Both the position numbers and the translations under genes were made by a program. A stretch of DNA of 64,000 nucleotides, from the NCBI GenBank assembly GCA_001898235.1, contig MKTN01000038.1:62001-126000 (forward strand). The letters run 5' to 3'. The notes under the pieces are model-generated. The model was not told where the DNA came from, did no database searches, and saw only the letters and a program-made list of their open reading frames with translations. Every line of letters begins with the position of its first letter. Position 1 is the first letter of the stretch. Source of the stretch: Gammaproteobacteria bacterium 39-13 (GTDB lineage Bacteria > Pseudomonadota > Gammaproteobacteria > Berkiellales > Berkiellaceae). Positions 17,940-26,946 of this stretch are shown in pieces.

Positions 17940-18837
17940 AATTGCACTCGTTAGACCAACTTTATGGCACGACTATTGGGAATTAACAAAACCTCGGGTT
18001 GTTGCTCTGATGATCCTCACCGCTATTGTCGGCATGCTTTTAGCTTCTTCTCCAGAATGTTTTCCCTGGCAAGCCATTTGTTTTGGTACAGTAGGAATTG
18101 CTTTTTGTGCAGGATCTGCTGCGGTGATTAACCACCTTATTGAACGTCATATTGATGTTCACATGCGACGCACACAACATCGCCCTGTTGCAACGGGACG
18201 CGTAGGCCCTATGCAAGCAATGGTATTTTCATTATTGCTAGGCTCTGTCGGTCTCACCGTTCTTATTTTTTTAGTCAATGCCATTACAGCTTGGCTGACT
18301 TTTATTAGCTTGGTCGGTTATGCACTGTTTTACACCATATTTTTGAAGCGCGCGACGCCGCAAAATATTGTGATTGGTGGCGCAGCGGGCGCAGCGCCCC
18401 CTCTCTTAGGATGGACTGCTGTTACCGGTCAGATTGATCCCTTTGGTTTATTGCTAGTATTAATTATCTTCACGTGGACACCACCACATTTTTGGGCATT
18501 AGCAATATATAGACATGAGGATTATGCCAAAGCACAACTTCCGATGTTACCAGTCACGCATGGGATCAAATTCACCAAACTATGCATTTTGTTCTACACT
18601 ATCTTGCTAATTGCTTCAACTATACTCCCCTATGTGACGGGGATGTGTGGTATCACCTATCTTATTTGTGCGTTGGGCCTAGGGATAGGGTTCCTTTATT
18701 ATGGATTTAAGTTATTCTGGTCTGATGAGCCCCGTGTTGCATTGAATACTTTTAGCTACTCCATTATTTATTTAATGGGCCTGTTTATTGGGTTCTTGTT
18801 GGATCACTACCTCCACTATTTAATGAATTTATCTTAG
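17932..18837 (+). CDS. ctaB: Protoheme IX farnesyltransferase (heme O synthase)
   Basis: A 301-residue UbiA-superfamily membrane enzyme that farnesylates heme b to heme O, the substrate for CtaA. It has the prenyl-diphosphate site NHLIERHIDVHMRRTQHRP, the segment GAAGAAPPLLGW and WTPPHFWALAIYRHEDY. Start GTG 17932 with AAGGG upstream. It belongs to the cox operon after ctaA. Confidence 0.95.
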   Translation: MAKIALVRPTLWHDYWELTKPRVVALMILTAIVGMLLASSPECFPWQAICFGTVGIAFCAGSAAVINHLIERHIDVHMRRTQHRPVATGRVGPMQAMVFSLLLGSVGLTVLIFLVNAITAWLTFISLVGYALFYTIFLKRATPQNIVIGGAAGAAPPLLGWTAVTGQIDPFGLLLVLIIFTWTPPHFWALAIYRHEDYAKAQLPMLPVTHGIKFTKLCILFYTILLIASTILPYVTGMCGITYLICALGLGIGFLYYGFKLFWSDEPRVALNTFSYSIIYLMGLFIGFLLDHYLHYLMNLS

Positions 18838-18844
18838 GTATTCT

Positions 18845-19498
18845 ATGAAAAAACATACTTTATTTATTATTCTTATTATTGGAATTGCATTAGCAATTGG
18901 GATCTGGCGAGATAACCACGATGAAGCGCCGATAGAATCTGCCAAATTATTCACTTCTATTCCATTAAGTGTTGGCACAGCTTTGACACAACCTCATAAA
19001 ATCCCTGATTTCACATTGACAGACATGAATGGAAAACTTTTTAACAATGACTCTATTAAAGCACGCTGGAGTTTCCTTTTCTTTGGCTATAGTAACTGCC
19101 CTAATATTTGTCCCAGCACGTTAGGAGCAATACGACAAATTTCACAACGACTAGGTATTAGCTCTCATATCCAATTCGTTTTTATTTCTATTGATCCTGA
19201 ACATGATACGCCAGCACAACTCAAAAATTACTTACAACAAGAGCAATTTGCTGGTGCTCCTATCGTAGGTGTCACAGGGGATAGAGAAAGCATTAACACA
19301 CTGGCAAAAACTATAGGCATTCATATTTCTTCCGATCAAAACAAAGAAATTACTGCAGATCACATCGAACATGGCGGTGCACTGTTACTCACCAACCCTG
19401 AAGGAAAGCTAGCAGCGATTTTTACCTCAACAGACAAACCTAGCGCTATTGCTCGTGACTTTAAAGAGCTTGCGCACCATTACGCTAATTCAGTTTGA
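18845..19498 (+). CDS. SCO1/SenC/PrrC copper chaperone
   Basis: A 217-residue membrane-anchored thioredoxin-fold protein. An N-terminal helix (7-22) anchors it; the periplasmic domain starts at DFTLTDMNGK and carries the copper-binding FFGYSNCPNICPSTL (CxxxC) and the conserved distal histidine in TADHIEHGG. SCO proteins metallate or reduce the CuA site of subunit II. It closes the cox operon 7 bases after ctaB. Confidence 0.93.
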   Translation: MKKHTLFIILIIGIALAIGIWRDNHDEAPIESAKLFTSIPLSVGTALTQPHKIPDFTLTDMNGKLFNNDSIKARWSFLFFGYSNCPNICPSTLGAIRQISQRLGISSHIQFVFISIDPEHDTPAQLKNYLQQEQFAGAPIVGVTGDRESINTLAKTIGIHISSDQNKEITADHIEHGGALLLTNPEGKLAAIFTSTDKPSAIARDFKELAHHYANSV

Positions 19499-19512
19499 TC
19501 TCCTTATATGAT

Positions 19513-19541
19513 GCGCTGTCAGCAAACTATGCAGACAGCGC
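19513..19541 (+). terminator. Hairpin at the end of the cox operon
   Basis: GCGCTGTC and GACAGCGC are exact complements around a 13-base loop, 15 bases past the sco stop. There is no T run, so termination is only a suggestion. The rest of the gap to 19698 holds no clear element besides the Shine-Dalgarno GAGG. Confidence 0.4.
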
Positions 19542-19697
19542 CTACCCTGCGAAGAATATCAGCTCCCATCAAAAACCTTGAACTGATTTGTGTATTTCCT
19601 ATTTCTCTGCTTCAATATATTTAGATGACTAAAAAGGATGTTTCCCTTCAAAAGGGAACTTCTCTCTACCTGATCTTATTTGCGTTGAGGATAACCT

Positions 19698-21113
19698 GTG
19701 AGTAAACCAGCAATGAGTGAAGAATTTAACACCACTAAGCTCGTACAACATCAGCGTGATTATTTTAATACGGATGCGACTAAATCTGTCGATTTTCGTA
19801 TCAACCAATTGAAAAAAATGAAATCACTTATCCGTCAGTATGAAGATCAGATCTTGGGAGCACTTACGCTCGATTTGGGGCGTCATCCCATGGAAGGCTA
19901 TGTCTCTGAAATTATGTTAATTATTAATGAGATAAATTTTTGTCTCAAAAAATTAAAATCATGGACAAAACCCAAAATTGTTGAAAATAATTTTTTCATC
20001 TCTCCTGCAAAGTCAAAAATTTATTATGAACCTTTTGGGGTAAGTTTAATCATTTCACCCTGGAATTATCCTTTTTTACTCTCAATGCGCCCCCTTCTGG
20101 GCGCCATCTGTGCTGGTAACTGCGCAACCTTGAAGGTGTCAGAACAAGCTCCTTTTACCAGCAAAGTTATTTTGGAACTCATTAATCGCCATTTCCCACA
20201 AGAATATTTATGTGCGCTTGATTGTGGACCTAAAGAAACTGAAAAACTAATTCAATCAGGTTATGACTTTATTTTATATAGCGGCGAGACCCAAGCTGGG
20301 AAAAATATCATGAAAATGGCAGCTGATACATTGGCGCCAGTTGTTTTAACTTTAGCAGGAAAAAGCCCTGTTATTGTTGATGAAACAGCAGACATTAACC
20401 ATGCGGCCAAAAGAATTGTCTGGGGAAAATACATCAATTCAGGTCAAACCTGTCTTGCGCCGGCCTATGTTTACGTACATGTATCGCGTAAAGACGAACT
20501 CATTAATGCTATTCAACAACAAATTACCAAGTCCTATGGTGAAGATCCCATTAACAATTCAGATTATGGAAAGATTATCAACAATCACCATTTTAAAAAG
20601 TTAACGGCGTTCTTGTCTCAAACGGAGATCGTCTTTGGCGGCAGAATGGATGAAGAGAAACTAAAAATAGAGCCCACCATCATTGAAGTAGAAAGTCTTC
20701 ATGACAATATAATGCAAGAAGAAATATTTGGCCCTATTCTACCTATATTAACCTATAAAGATCTGGATATTCTGATTTCACAGCTCAAAAAATTACCTAA
20801 ACCATTTTCGCTTTATCACTTTTCTAAGCACAAAGCGTCTATTAATAAGGTAAACCAGACCTTGAGCTTTGGTGGTGGTTGCGTTAACGATTGCGTCATT
20901 CATTCAACCAATAAATATTTCCCATTCGGTGGTGTTGGCTCTAGTGGTTTTGGTTCTTATGTAGGAGAACAAGGCTTTAAAACCTTTTCCCATACAAAAT
21001 CCATCATTGAACGACGCAAAATAATGATTGCCGATCTTTTACCAATTATGCCTGCTTATACTGAAAAGAAGTTTAAGCTTTTCAGAATGTTTGCCAAAAT
21101 AATCGGGTATTAA
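19698..21113 (+). CDS. Aldehyde dehydrogenase family protein, class-3-like
   Basis: 471 residues, like class 3/fatty or coniferyl aldehyde dehydrogenases, which end in a hydrophobic tail; here the last 25 residues contain KIIGY after a basic segment. Visible are the Rossmann entry SPWNYPF, the catalytic Cys in NSGQTCLAPAYVYV (about 252), EEIFGPILP and FPFGGVGSSGFG. The motif that normally reads ELGGKSP is LTLAGKSP: the general-base Glu appears to be Thr. It may thus act as a slow or acylating enzyme, or be impaired. Start GTG with GAGG seven bases upstream. Confidence 0.85.
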   Translation: MSKPAMSEEFNTTKLVQHQRDYFNTDATKSVDFRINQLKKMKSLIRQYEDQILGALTLDLGRHPMEGYVSEIMLIINEINFCLKKLKSWTKPKIVENNFFISPAKSKIYYEPFGVSLIISPWNYPFLLSMRPLLGAICAGNCATLKVSEQAPFTSKVILELINRHFPQEYLCALDCGPKETEKLIQSGYDFILYSGETQAGKNIMKMAADTLAPVVLTLAGKSPVIVDETADINHAAKRIVWGKYINSGQTCLAPAYVYVHVSRKDELINAIQQQITKSYGEDPINNSDYGKIINNHHFKKLTAFLSQTEIVFGGRMDEEKLKIEPTIIEVESLHDNIMQEEIFGPILPILTYKDLDILISQLKKLPKPFSLYHFSKHKASINKVNQTLSFGGGCVNDCVIHSTNKYFPFGGVGSSGFGSYVGEQGFKTFSHTKSIIERRKIMIADLLPIMPAYTEKKFKLFRMFAKIIGY

Positions 21114-22114
21114 GCTCTATTTTTAACAGCGACAGAGCAGCTCACTTTTTTTGCAACAGCATCATCTTTAACAGATTTTTTTATTTCTAAATATTTCATT
21201 TTCAACCTTGTATTATAACTATGTAGCGTTGGTGGATAGTGAATACCAACTTGGTATGCTTGCATCGCAACTTCATCATAACGTAAGTAATGTGTTGACA
21301 AATCAATTGCAAAGAATTTTTTCAAAATAGCATGCAATTTCGCTTGATTATCAATTATCTCCCTGTGAACAACCTTATTGTTTTCACGAATAATAAATTT
21401 TTCATTACATAAATTATATCGACCATTTTCATTATTTTTCATTTTAAATGGCTTTGTACAAGAAAAGTAATTTTTAAACGGCGACTTTGCTGTTAACACA
21501 TTGGCGCTTGAATGATTTAATGCTTCTAGTTGCTTTCCTGTTGCTTTAACATTATTGAATCCATACAAACTTTTCCATTTATTTTTATGAAATGCTTGCA
21601 ATTCAAATGCATATTCCTTTCCGGCGATAACTCTAAATTTCTCAGAATATTGCTGTGCTTCACCATTTTTCAGGCTGATAGGAAGCATTATTCCTATTCC
21701 TCCAAAGGCTGCATCTATCAACAAATCTTGTCCATCAACATTGACAATAGCGGCTGCATGTTTAGGTCTTTTATTTCTACTAAGATGAGAACTCATCCAC
21801 AAGTCGTCACCAACAATTGGCATCACTTGAAATCGTAAATTTTTTAACATTGCAATCAAGAGCACATTCAATTCTACGCAATTACCTCCTCTTCCTAAAT
21901 GAACTAATTTTCGAAATAAGGTATTAACGTTAAGAGAAGTTCGACGCTGTGGAAAGAGATCCAAATCACTATCATGAGAATCTATCGTCTCAAATGGAAA
22001 GGTAAAAGCATGGCCCTCAACAATTTGTGTCAGGCATTCCAAAGAAACAGCTAGTTTACCTTTAAATCCAATTTTTTTTAGATACGCTTTCGTTTGTTGA
22101 GGGAGAAACGCCAT
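21110..22114 (-). CDS. Arylamine N-acetyltransferase family protein
   Basis: 334 residues; NAT enzymes are near 280. The N terminus (LPQQTKAYLKKIGFKG, then FPFETID) matches the family. The catalytic triad is visible: Cys in RGGNCVELN, His in KHAAAIV, Asp in LLIDAAFGG. The C-terminal about 60 residues are an unusual basic extension. NATs transfer acetyl from acetyl-CoA to arylamines or hydrazines. The frame opens at a TTG at 22153, but ATG 22114 has AAGG eight bases upstream and starts the family fold. The 3' end overlaps the convergent aldehyde dehydrogenase by 4 bases. Confidence 0.86.
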   Translation of the reverse strand: MAFLPQQTKAYLKKIGFKGKLAVSLECLTQIVEGHAFTFPFETIDSHDSDLDLFPQRRTSLNVNTLFRKLVHLGRGGNCVELNVLLIAMLKNLRFQVMPIVGDDLWMSSHLSRNKRPKHAAAIVNVDGQDLLIDAAFGGIGIMLPISLKNGEAQQYSEKFRVIAGKEYAFELQAFHKNKWKSLYGFNNVKATGKQLEALNHSSANVLTAKSPFKNYFSCTKPFKMKNNENGRYNLCNEKFIIRENNKVVHREIIDNQAKLHAILKKFFAIDLSTHYLRYDEVAMQAYQVGIHYPPTLHSYNTRLKMKYLEIKKSVKDDAVAKKVSCSVAVKNRA

Positions 22115-22364
22115 TTTCAATACCTTAACCAAAGTTTGCCAGATTTCTAACAATAAGAATAAACGGCAAACTATAGCAAAGATATCACCAAAAAATCTAG
22201 CAAAATTGTTGCTTAAAAAGCAGTTTTCAAACTAGTTTGTATAAAAGGATAAATTATCTTTCATGAAAAAATCTCATCAAACGCATAGGAGATTTTAGCT
22301 GAAATAACGCTTGGTGAGATAAACAGCAGTGGTCAAGAGGAAATATGTACTTCTACTACCATTG

Positions 22365-22398
22365 TTTAAAAAAGAAATGAGCGGGACATCCTGTCCCC
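22365..22398 (-). terminator. Rho-independent terminator of the ankyrin/kinase-like gene
   Basis: On the minus strand the stop is followed by GGGGACA-GGA-TGTCCC and, a few bases later, TTTCTTTTTT. This marks the 3' end of the gene at 22404-24821. The gap between it and the NAT gene holds one further weak AAAATCTC/GAGATTTT palindrome (about 22267-22296). Confidence 0.65.
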
Positions 22399-22403
22399 GA
22401 CTA

Positions 22404-24821
22404 CTATTTAAGTTTTATTTGGCGTGATTTTCCAAGCGAAACCACTTGATCCAATTCACCCTTAGTATATTTTGAGGGATCTTTAAAGAAATGCTGCATT
22501 TCATTAACACCATACATATAACCATAAGAAATTTTTCTTTTATTTATTTCACCGATAATCCTTGCAGCATCTGGATTCTCTAAAAGAACATGCAAAGGCG
22601 TTTTACCTTGTCTGTCAGCAATATCAAGATTGGTGTTATAGGTTGCCCCTAAAGATTTTTGAAGAATTATCGCAATGGCATCTATTGAATCCAAATCGTC
22701 AGCATTCGCATTCTCCATCAAATAATGCAACGTAGTTCGACCTAATGGATCTTTAGCGATTGCATCATGAATGGTGGCACTATCAATGATACCTCTCAAT
22801 TCTCTAAAGTTACGGGCCTCAGCTTGTGCTAACATCAATCTTTGAACTGGCGTTAATTTGAGATAGGCAAGATCAATACCATATCGCTTAAACAACTTTC
22901 TTGCTAAATATTCACCTTCTGTTTTCGTAGTTTTGATTGCGTGTTGCAGCGCTCCCACAGTACTCGAATGAGTACTAAGCGATGCGACTATTCCTGGATG
23001 CTTCATCAAGTAATCATTTAATGTACCCTTATTTGCTTCTCTCATGATGTTACTTACTTGAGTCTTTTTATGCAGTGATACTGTAGAACGCAAGCAATAT
23101 GACGCGCAATCAATGAAAGTTTGATATTTTCTAACATCAGCATCTATTGCTTTCAAATTCATGCCTGTAGGAATATGCATTTCATTTAGGTGCACCATTT
23201 CTAATAATTCAACATTTGCCTGAGAAAGTAAACGGATTTTATGATAGGCTTCCTCGCTCGGTTCTTCTCTTACTTCCTCTATCAATTTCACAATCTCTCT
23301 ATCAAATGAAGCTAACAATTCGAATGCATGCTTATCATCAGTAATCCCAGCTACCATTTTTTCTTTCAAAACAGTTAGTGATTCTAATCTTTCATCGCCT
23401 GGCATGTACTTTGCAAATTCTTCATTAAAGGCCTTAATATCGGATTTAAATTTTGCGACAGCATGATATTTCATTGTTATTGCTCTTTCGCCGTCTAACA
23501 ATGCTATCTTATCTGCTACTGAGGCTATCTGTGCATCAAGGGTATCTCCATCAGCAGTAATGGGATCAAATACTCCTATGCTTGCTTTTGAAGGGTTATT
23601 AATTGCCTTCAATATTCCATCTAACGCCGCTTGTTTTTGCTCGTCAGGTAGCACCGCGAATTGTTTCAGGAATGCGGCTTTGCTGTTTTCATAAATGGTT
23701 TTACGTAGAGCGATATCACCCATTGCGTCTAGCCTTGCCCAAAGCAAGGTGACCTTTTGACCAAGCTGTGGATTGCTCAGCATAGCGCCACAATAATCTT
23801 TGCCAAATTGTCCAATGGATTGATACTGTTTGGAGGTCGTATACGGATTCGCTTCTCGCGAAACATCTCTTGAAACGGCATAACGTTCACGTGCACCAAA
23901 GTCTATCCGCTTAATGCCGACGATGTTGTTTTCTTCATCGACATCAGCCATAAACTGTCCAATGTGCAAACTTTCATCGCCTACCACTTGACTTGTAAAA
24001 ATTCCAGCAGCAAGTTGCCATTGTGCACTAGAATTCAATTCTGCAATTCCTCGTGACACTTTCCCTGCATACCATGATTCCCAGCTAATGAGGGTTTTAG
24101 GTTCACGCTTTGCGCCATAAACTATTACATCCCATGGCATTACTCTACCGCCCTTTTGGCTCGGCATCACTCTTGGTTGTACAGACAACACCATTGGCTT
24201 AGGAGCACCTGTCGTAATCACGCCTACTGTTGCAAAATTGGCTGCATTTTCTAATGCCGACGGTAATAATTTGGCGTCCCTCACCATATAGGCTGTTCCT
24301 TCCAAAACACAAGTCGCCGCATCATCCTCTTTGATCAAATGTTCCTTTTTGCCATCACTATAAAAATTTGCCATTCCTTCCTGGCCTCTGCCTTCTAGCC
24401 TCTTGGTGATTTGAAAAACGTTTCCTTCATTGTCGATCAATTGTTCGTCTTGAAGCTTAAAAACGTGCGGCTCTGCGCTTGTTTCAAGCTCGATCTGTAT
24501 AAAATCTTCGTGTTCGTGACGATGTAGTGGTTTAGATTTTTGCGGTTTTGCTAGCTGAAAATTATATTTTTGTTGAAGACTGTTTAGCCCTTCAGCAAAA
24601 ATACTTAATTTCGTTTCAGTTAAAAAAGTATTGAATGAATGATTGCTAGGAAACAATAGCTGACTAGGAGAGATGACAAGACCCAGGATATGATCGATAT
24701 CGCTAAGCGCTTTTGCTTGGATTTCTGTTACATCCCCACGCTGCTCCAATATGTCTTCACGAAATTGACCAAGCCTCTCGCTAATCAGTCGTTGTGCGAC
24801 TTTGGGATCATATCCTTGCAT
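22404..24821 (-). CDS. Ankyrin-repeat protein with kinase-like catalytic motif, candidate effector
   Basis: 805 residues, no signal peptide or membrane segment. Residues about 120-320 contain kinase-like elements: HLIKEDD (about 161-167, possible ATP-binding Lys), then GDESLHIGQFMADVD (281-295) and IKRIDFGAR (303-311), in the order of a catalytic loop and DFG site as in PI3/PI4-kinase-like or atypical kinases. A helical middle follows, and two or more ankyrin repeats near the C terminus (DPLGRTTLHYLMENA, DRQGKTPLHVLLENP). Legionella LegA5 combines ankyrin repeats with lipid kinase activity, so a secreted kinase is plausible; this is inference. Start ATG 24821 has GAGG seven bases upstream. 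Confidence 0.7.
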   Translation of the reverse strand: MQGYDPKVAQRLISERLGQFREDILEQRGDVTEIQAKALSDIDHILGLVISPSQLLFPSNHSFNTFLTETKLSIFAEGLNSLQQKYNFQLAKPQKSKPLHRHEHEDFIQIELETSAEPHVFKLQDEQLIDNEGNVFQITKRLEGRGQEGMANFYSDGKKEHLIKEDDAATCVLEGTAYMVRDAKLLPSALENAANFATVGVITTGAPKPMVLSVQPRVMPSQKGGRVMPWDVIVYGAKREPKTLISWESWYAGKVSRGIAELNSSAQWQLAAGIFTSQVVGDESLHIGQFMADVDEENNIVGIKRIDFGARERYAVSRDVSREANPYTTSKQYQSIGQFGKDYCGAMLSNPQLGQKVTLLWARLDAMGDIALRKTIYENSKAAFLKQFAVLPDEQKQAALDGILKAINNPSKASIGVFDPITADGDTLDAQIASVADKIALLDGERAITMKYHAVAKFKSDIKAFNEEFAKYMPGDERLESLTVLKEKMVAGITDDKHAFELLASFDREIVKLIEEVREEPSEEAYHKIRLLSQANVELLEMVHLNEMHIPTGMNLKAIDADVRKYQTFIDCASYCLRSTVSLHKKTQVSNIMREANKGTLNDYLMKHPGIVASLSTHSSTVGALQHAIKTTKTEGEYLARKLFKRYGIDLAYLKLTPVQRLMLAQAEARNFRELRGIIDSATIHDAIAKDPLGRTTLHYLMENANADDLDSIDAIAIILQKSLGATYNTNLDIADRQGKTPLHVLLENPDAARIIGEINKRKISYGYMYGVNEMQHFFKDPSKYTKGELDQVVSLGKSRQIKLK

Positions 24822-24913
24822 AAAGTACCTCACCTACACCTATTTATTATTTATGACAATCATGTTTCGTTAAGAGTTCATTTCAATACGAACATGATAG
24901 TTGACAAACTTAT

Positions 24914-24930
24914 GTGAGTGAATACTTCTT
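24914..24930 (-). promoter_or_regulatory. Shared upstream box AAGAAGTATTCACTCAC
   Basis: Read on the minus strand this box lies 93 bases before the start of the ankyrin/kinase-like gene. Closely similar boxes occur at 25771-25787 (before the decayed copy) and 29222-29238 (before the protein kinase gene). It may be a common promoter or regulator site, or simply duplicated sequence in the first two cases. Confidence 0.35.
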
Positions 24931-25014
24931 AAGATAAACGGCATCAATCTCAAGATGGCATTTAAACCCTGTTAGATATTTAGGTGTAGATCATCAAAAA
25001 ATGCTTATTTTATT

Positions 25015-25735
25015 TTTCTTATGTTTTGTTTCGCTTTTTCTCCATAAGCCACGACTTTCTCTAACTCACCCTCGGTATATGTTGCATTTGATTTGCGCCA
25101 TACATATAGCCATATGAAATCATTCTTGCATTGATTCTCCAATAACTTTTTGCGCATGAGGATTCTCTAAGAGAACATACCTTCTTTATCAGCAATATCA
25201 AGATTAGTGTTATAAGTTCCACCTAATGACTTTTGAAGTATCGTGGCAAGTACATCTATTGCATCTTGATGATTAGGATTAATATTTGTCATCAGATGAT
25301 GTAAAGCCGTTCGCCCATATGTGTCTTTAGCTAATACATCGTTAATGTCAGCTTTTGCAAAGGTATTCTTTAAATCTTTGTATTTGCCATTCTCCGCTTT
25401 TCTAACAACAATCTTTGTAAAGGTGTCAATTTAAGATGGGCAAGATTGACGCCATAACGCTTAAATAATTTCCTTGCTAAATACTCACCTTGTGTTTTCT
25501 TTGTCTTAACCATATTCTGAAGAGAACCTACTGTACTTGTATGCGTACTAAGTGATTCCGCTACCGCTGGATTTTTCTGTAAATATGCAGCTAAAGTCCC
25601 TTTGTGAGCTTCTTTCATCAGTTGATTCACTTGTATTCTTTTATGTGTCGTCGCAGAAGGACGCAAGCAATAGTCAACGCAATCAAAAAAAGTTTGGTAC
25701 TTTTTAATTGCATTATCTAATTGTTTTAAATTCAT
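25015..25735 (-). pseudogene. Decayed, truncated paralogue of the ankyrin/kinase-like gene
   Basis: Residues encoded at 25370-25735 (121 codons) match the upstream protein closely: KYQTF.DC..YCLR, GEYLARKLFKRYG, LKLTPLQRLLL. Homology continues past the stop in other frames to 25015: the sequences giving LGRTALHHLM-like and NTNLDIADKEG-like ankyrin segments and the terminal YTEGELEKVV-like motif are still readable but broken by frameshifts and small deletions. The N-terminal about 570 residues, including the kinase-like part, are absent. It looks like a tandem duplicate now degrading. A short protein could still be made from ATG 25735. Confidence 0.75.
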
Positions 25736-25770
25736 GTAAGAAATGATATAAAAAAGATGAGAGAATTTAA

Positions 25771-25787
25771 GTGAGTGAGCATTTCTT
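25771..25787 (-). promoter_or_regulatory. Shared upstream box AAGAAATGCTCACTCAC
   Basis: Second copy of the box seen at 24914-24930, here 36 bases before the truncated copy's ATG. It overlaps the hairpin at 25787 by one base. Confidence 0.3.
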
Positions 25788-25809
25788 GAGATAAACGGCG
25801 TTTATCTCA
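25787..25809. terminator. Perfect 10-bp hairpin TGAGATAAAC/GTTTATCTCA
   Basis: The stem is exact with a GGC loop. It lies between the 312-residue-frame ankyrin gene (3' end at 25877) and the decayed paralogue, where it may terminate transcription on the minus strand. A decayed version (AGATAAACGGC) lies at 24930, in the matching place of the other copy. Confidence 0.45.
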
Positions 25810-25876
25810 GATAGAGTTTAACGGTGAATGAAAGATACTGCCAAAACAGTATCTTCAAGTTAGCTTGCCTCTACCT

Positions 25877-26743
25877 CTATTGAAGACTCATTTTTTTAAA
25901 TCTTTCAATAACCTCTTCTCGTTGCAATTTAACAGCATCTTGCTTTGCTTTTACATCTTGCAAATGGCGGTGATATAAAAGCCCCTTTTCCTCGGCCTGC
26001 GAATGCACAATTTCACCAATTAAGTTTTTAACTTCTTGCTCTCGCCCCTGATACGTTTCGATTAATTTCATTGAAACAAGGGTAAACAAAGAAGGAATAG
26101 TATGGGGAGCCAAAATACTAGCAATTTCTTGGTGTTTTGCGCTAATCCCTGCTAGCCCTTTTGCATAATGAAATGGAGAATAATTAGCATTATCCCGCGC
26201 ATCTGCAGAAGCCTCTTTTTGTAGCAACATTTTTGCCGCCTCAGTATGTCCATTTTGTGTTGCTTTATGTAAAGGGGTTTCCTCTGCTCCATTTGTCACA
26301 TCAACATCACATGGCTCATAAAAACCATCAATCCACAAATTAAGGTAGCACTGTAAAAAATCTAATTTATTTTCACCTGCAGCTTCATGCAAGGGTGTAT
26401 TACCCTTATTATCTCCTTGCGTTCGAAGAGAAGGATCATGCGCAACTAAAACCTCTGCAATTGCTAATTGATCAAAATCTTGCGCGTAATGCAGCGCATT
26501 CCTACCTGCTAAATCAGTTGCTTTAATTTTTGCTCCCTTTGCAAGTAAGGCTTCAACCACTTCGGCCCCCAAAACATCCGATTCACATGCCAACATTAAA
26601 GGTGTCAGCTTATTAAGTGGGTTCTTAAATGTCATGATAAAATTGACGTCATCCTTTTCTAATTTTTTAATTGCTTCAAGCGCCGCATCTTTATCATCAT
26701 CTAAGAGTGCGTTTTTCAGTGCATTTTGCAAAGTGAATATCAT
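25877..26743 (-). CDS. Ankyrin-repeat protein, candidate effector
   Basis: 288 residues from ATG 26743 (312 if the frame start at 26815 is used; GGGG seven bases upstream favours 26743). About five ankyrin repeats cover residues 25-215: NKLTPLMLACESD, DLAGRNALHYAQDF, DNKGNTPLHEAAGENK, GAEETPLHKATQNGHTEAAK and DNANYSPFHYAKG. The C-terminal 70 residues are a charged helical tail. No signal peptide. Ankyrin proteins of this size are frequent Dot/Icm substrates in Legionella and Coxiella; its position next to the other ankyrin gene supports a secreted role, unproven. Confidence 0.82.
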   Translation of the reverse strand: MIFTLQNALKNALLDDDKDAALEAIKKLEKDDVNFIMTFKNPLNKLTPLMLACESDVLGAEVVEALLAKGAKIKATDLAGRNALHYAQDFDQLAIAEVLVAHDPSLRTQGDNKGNTPLHEAAGENKLDFLQCYLNLWIDGFYEPCDVDVTNGAEETPLHKATQNGHTEAAKMLLQKEASADARDNANYSPFHYAKGLAGISAKHQEIASILAPHTIPSLFTLVSMKLIETYQGREQEVKNLIGEIVHSQAEEKGLLYHRHLQDVKAKQDAVKLQREEVIERFKKMSLQ

Positions 26744-26946
26744 AAATTGCCCCAGATAAGCCATTAAGATAACAAATTGTAGCGATCCATTTATCGGGTG
26801 TAAAGTACCATTCATTAATTAACTTAGACGATCAACTTAATATAGGTGAACTGATCATCACCACGGGTTGATAAAGGGCTTTTATCACACCCTTCACCAT
26901 TGACTCGCTTCAACGATAAAGAGGAGGATGGATAAATCGTAACAGC

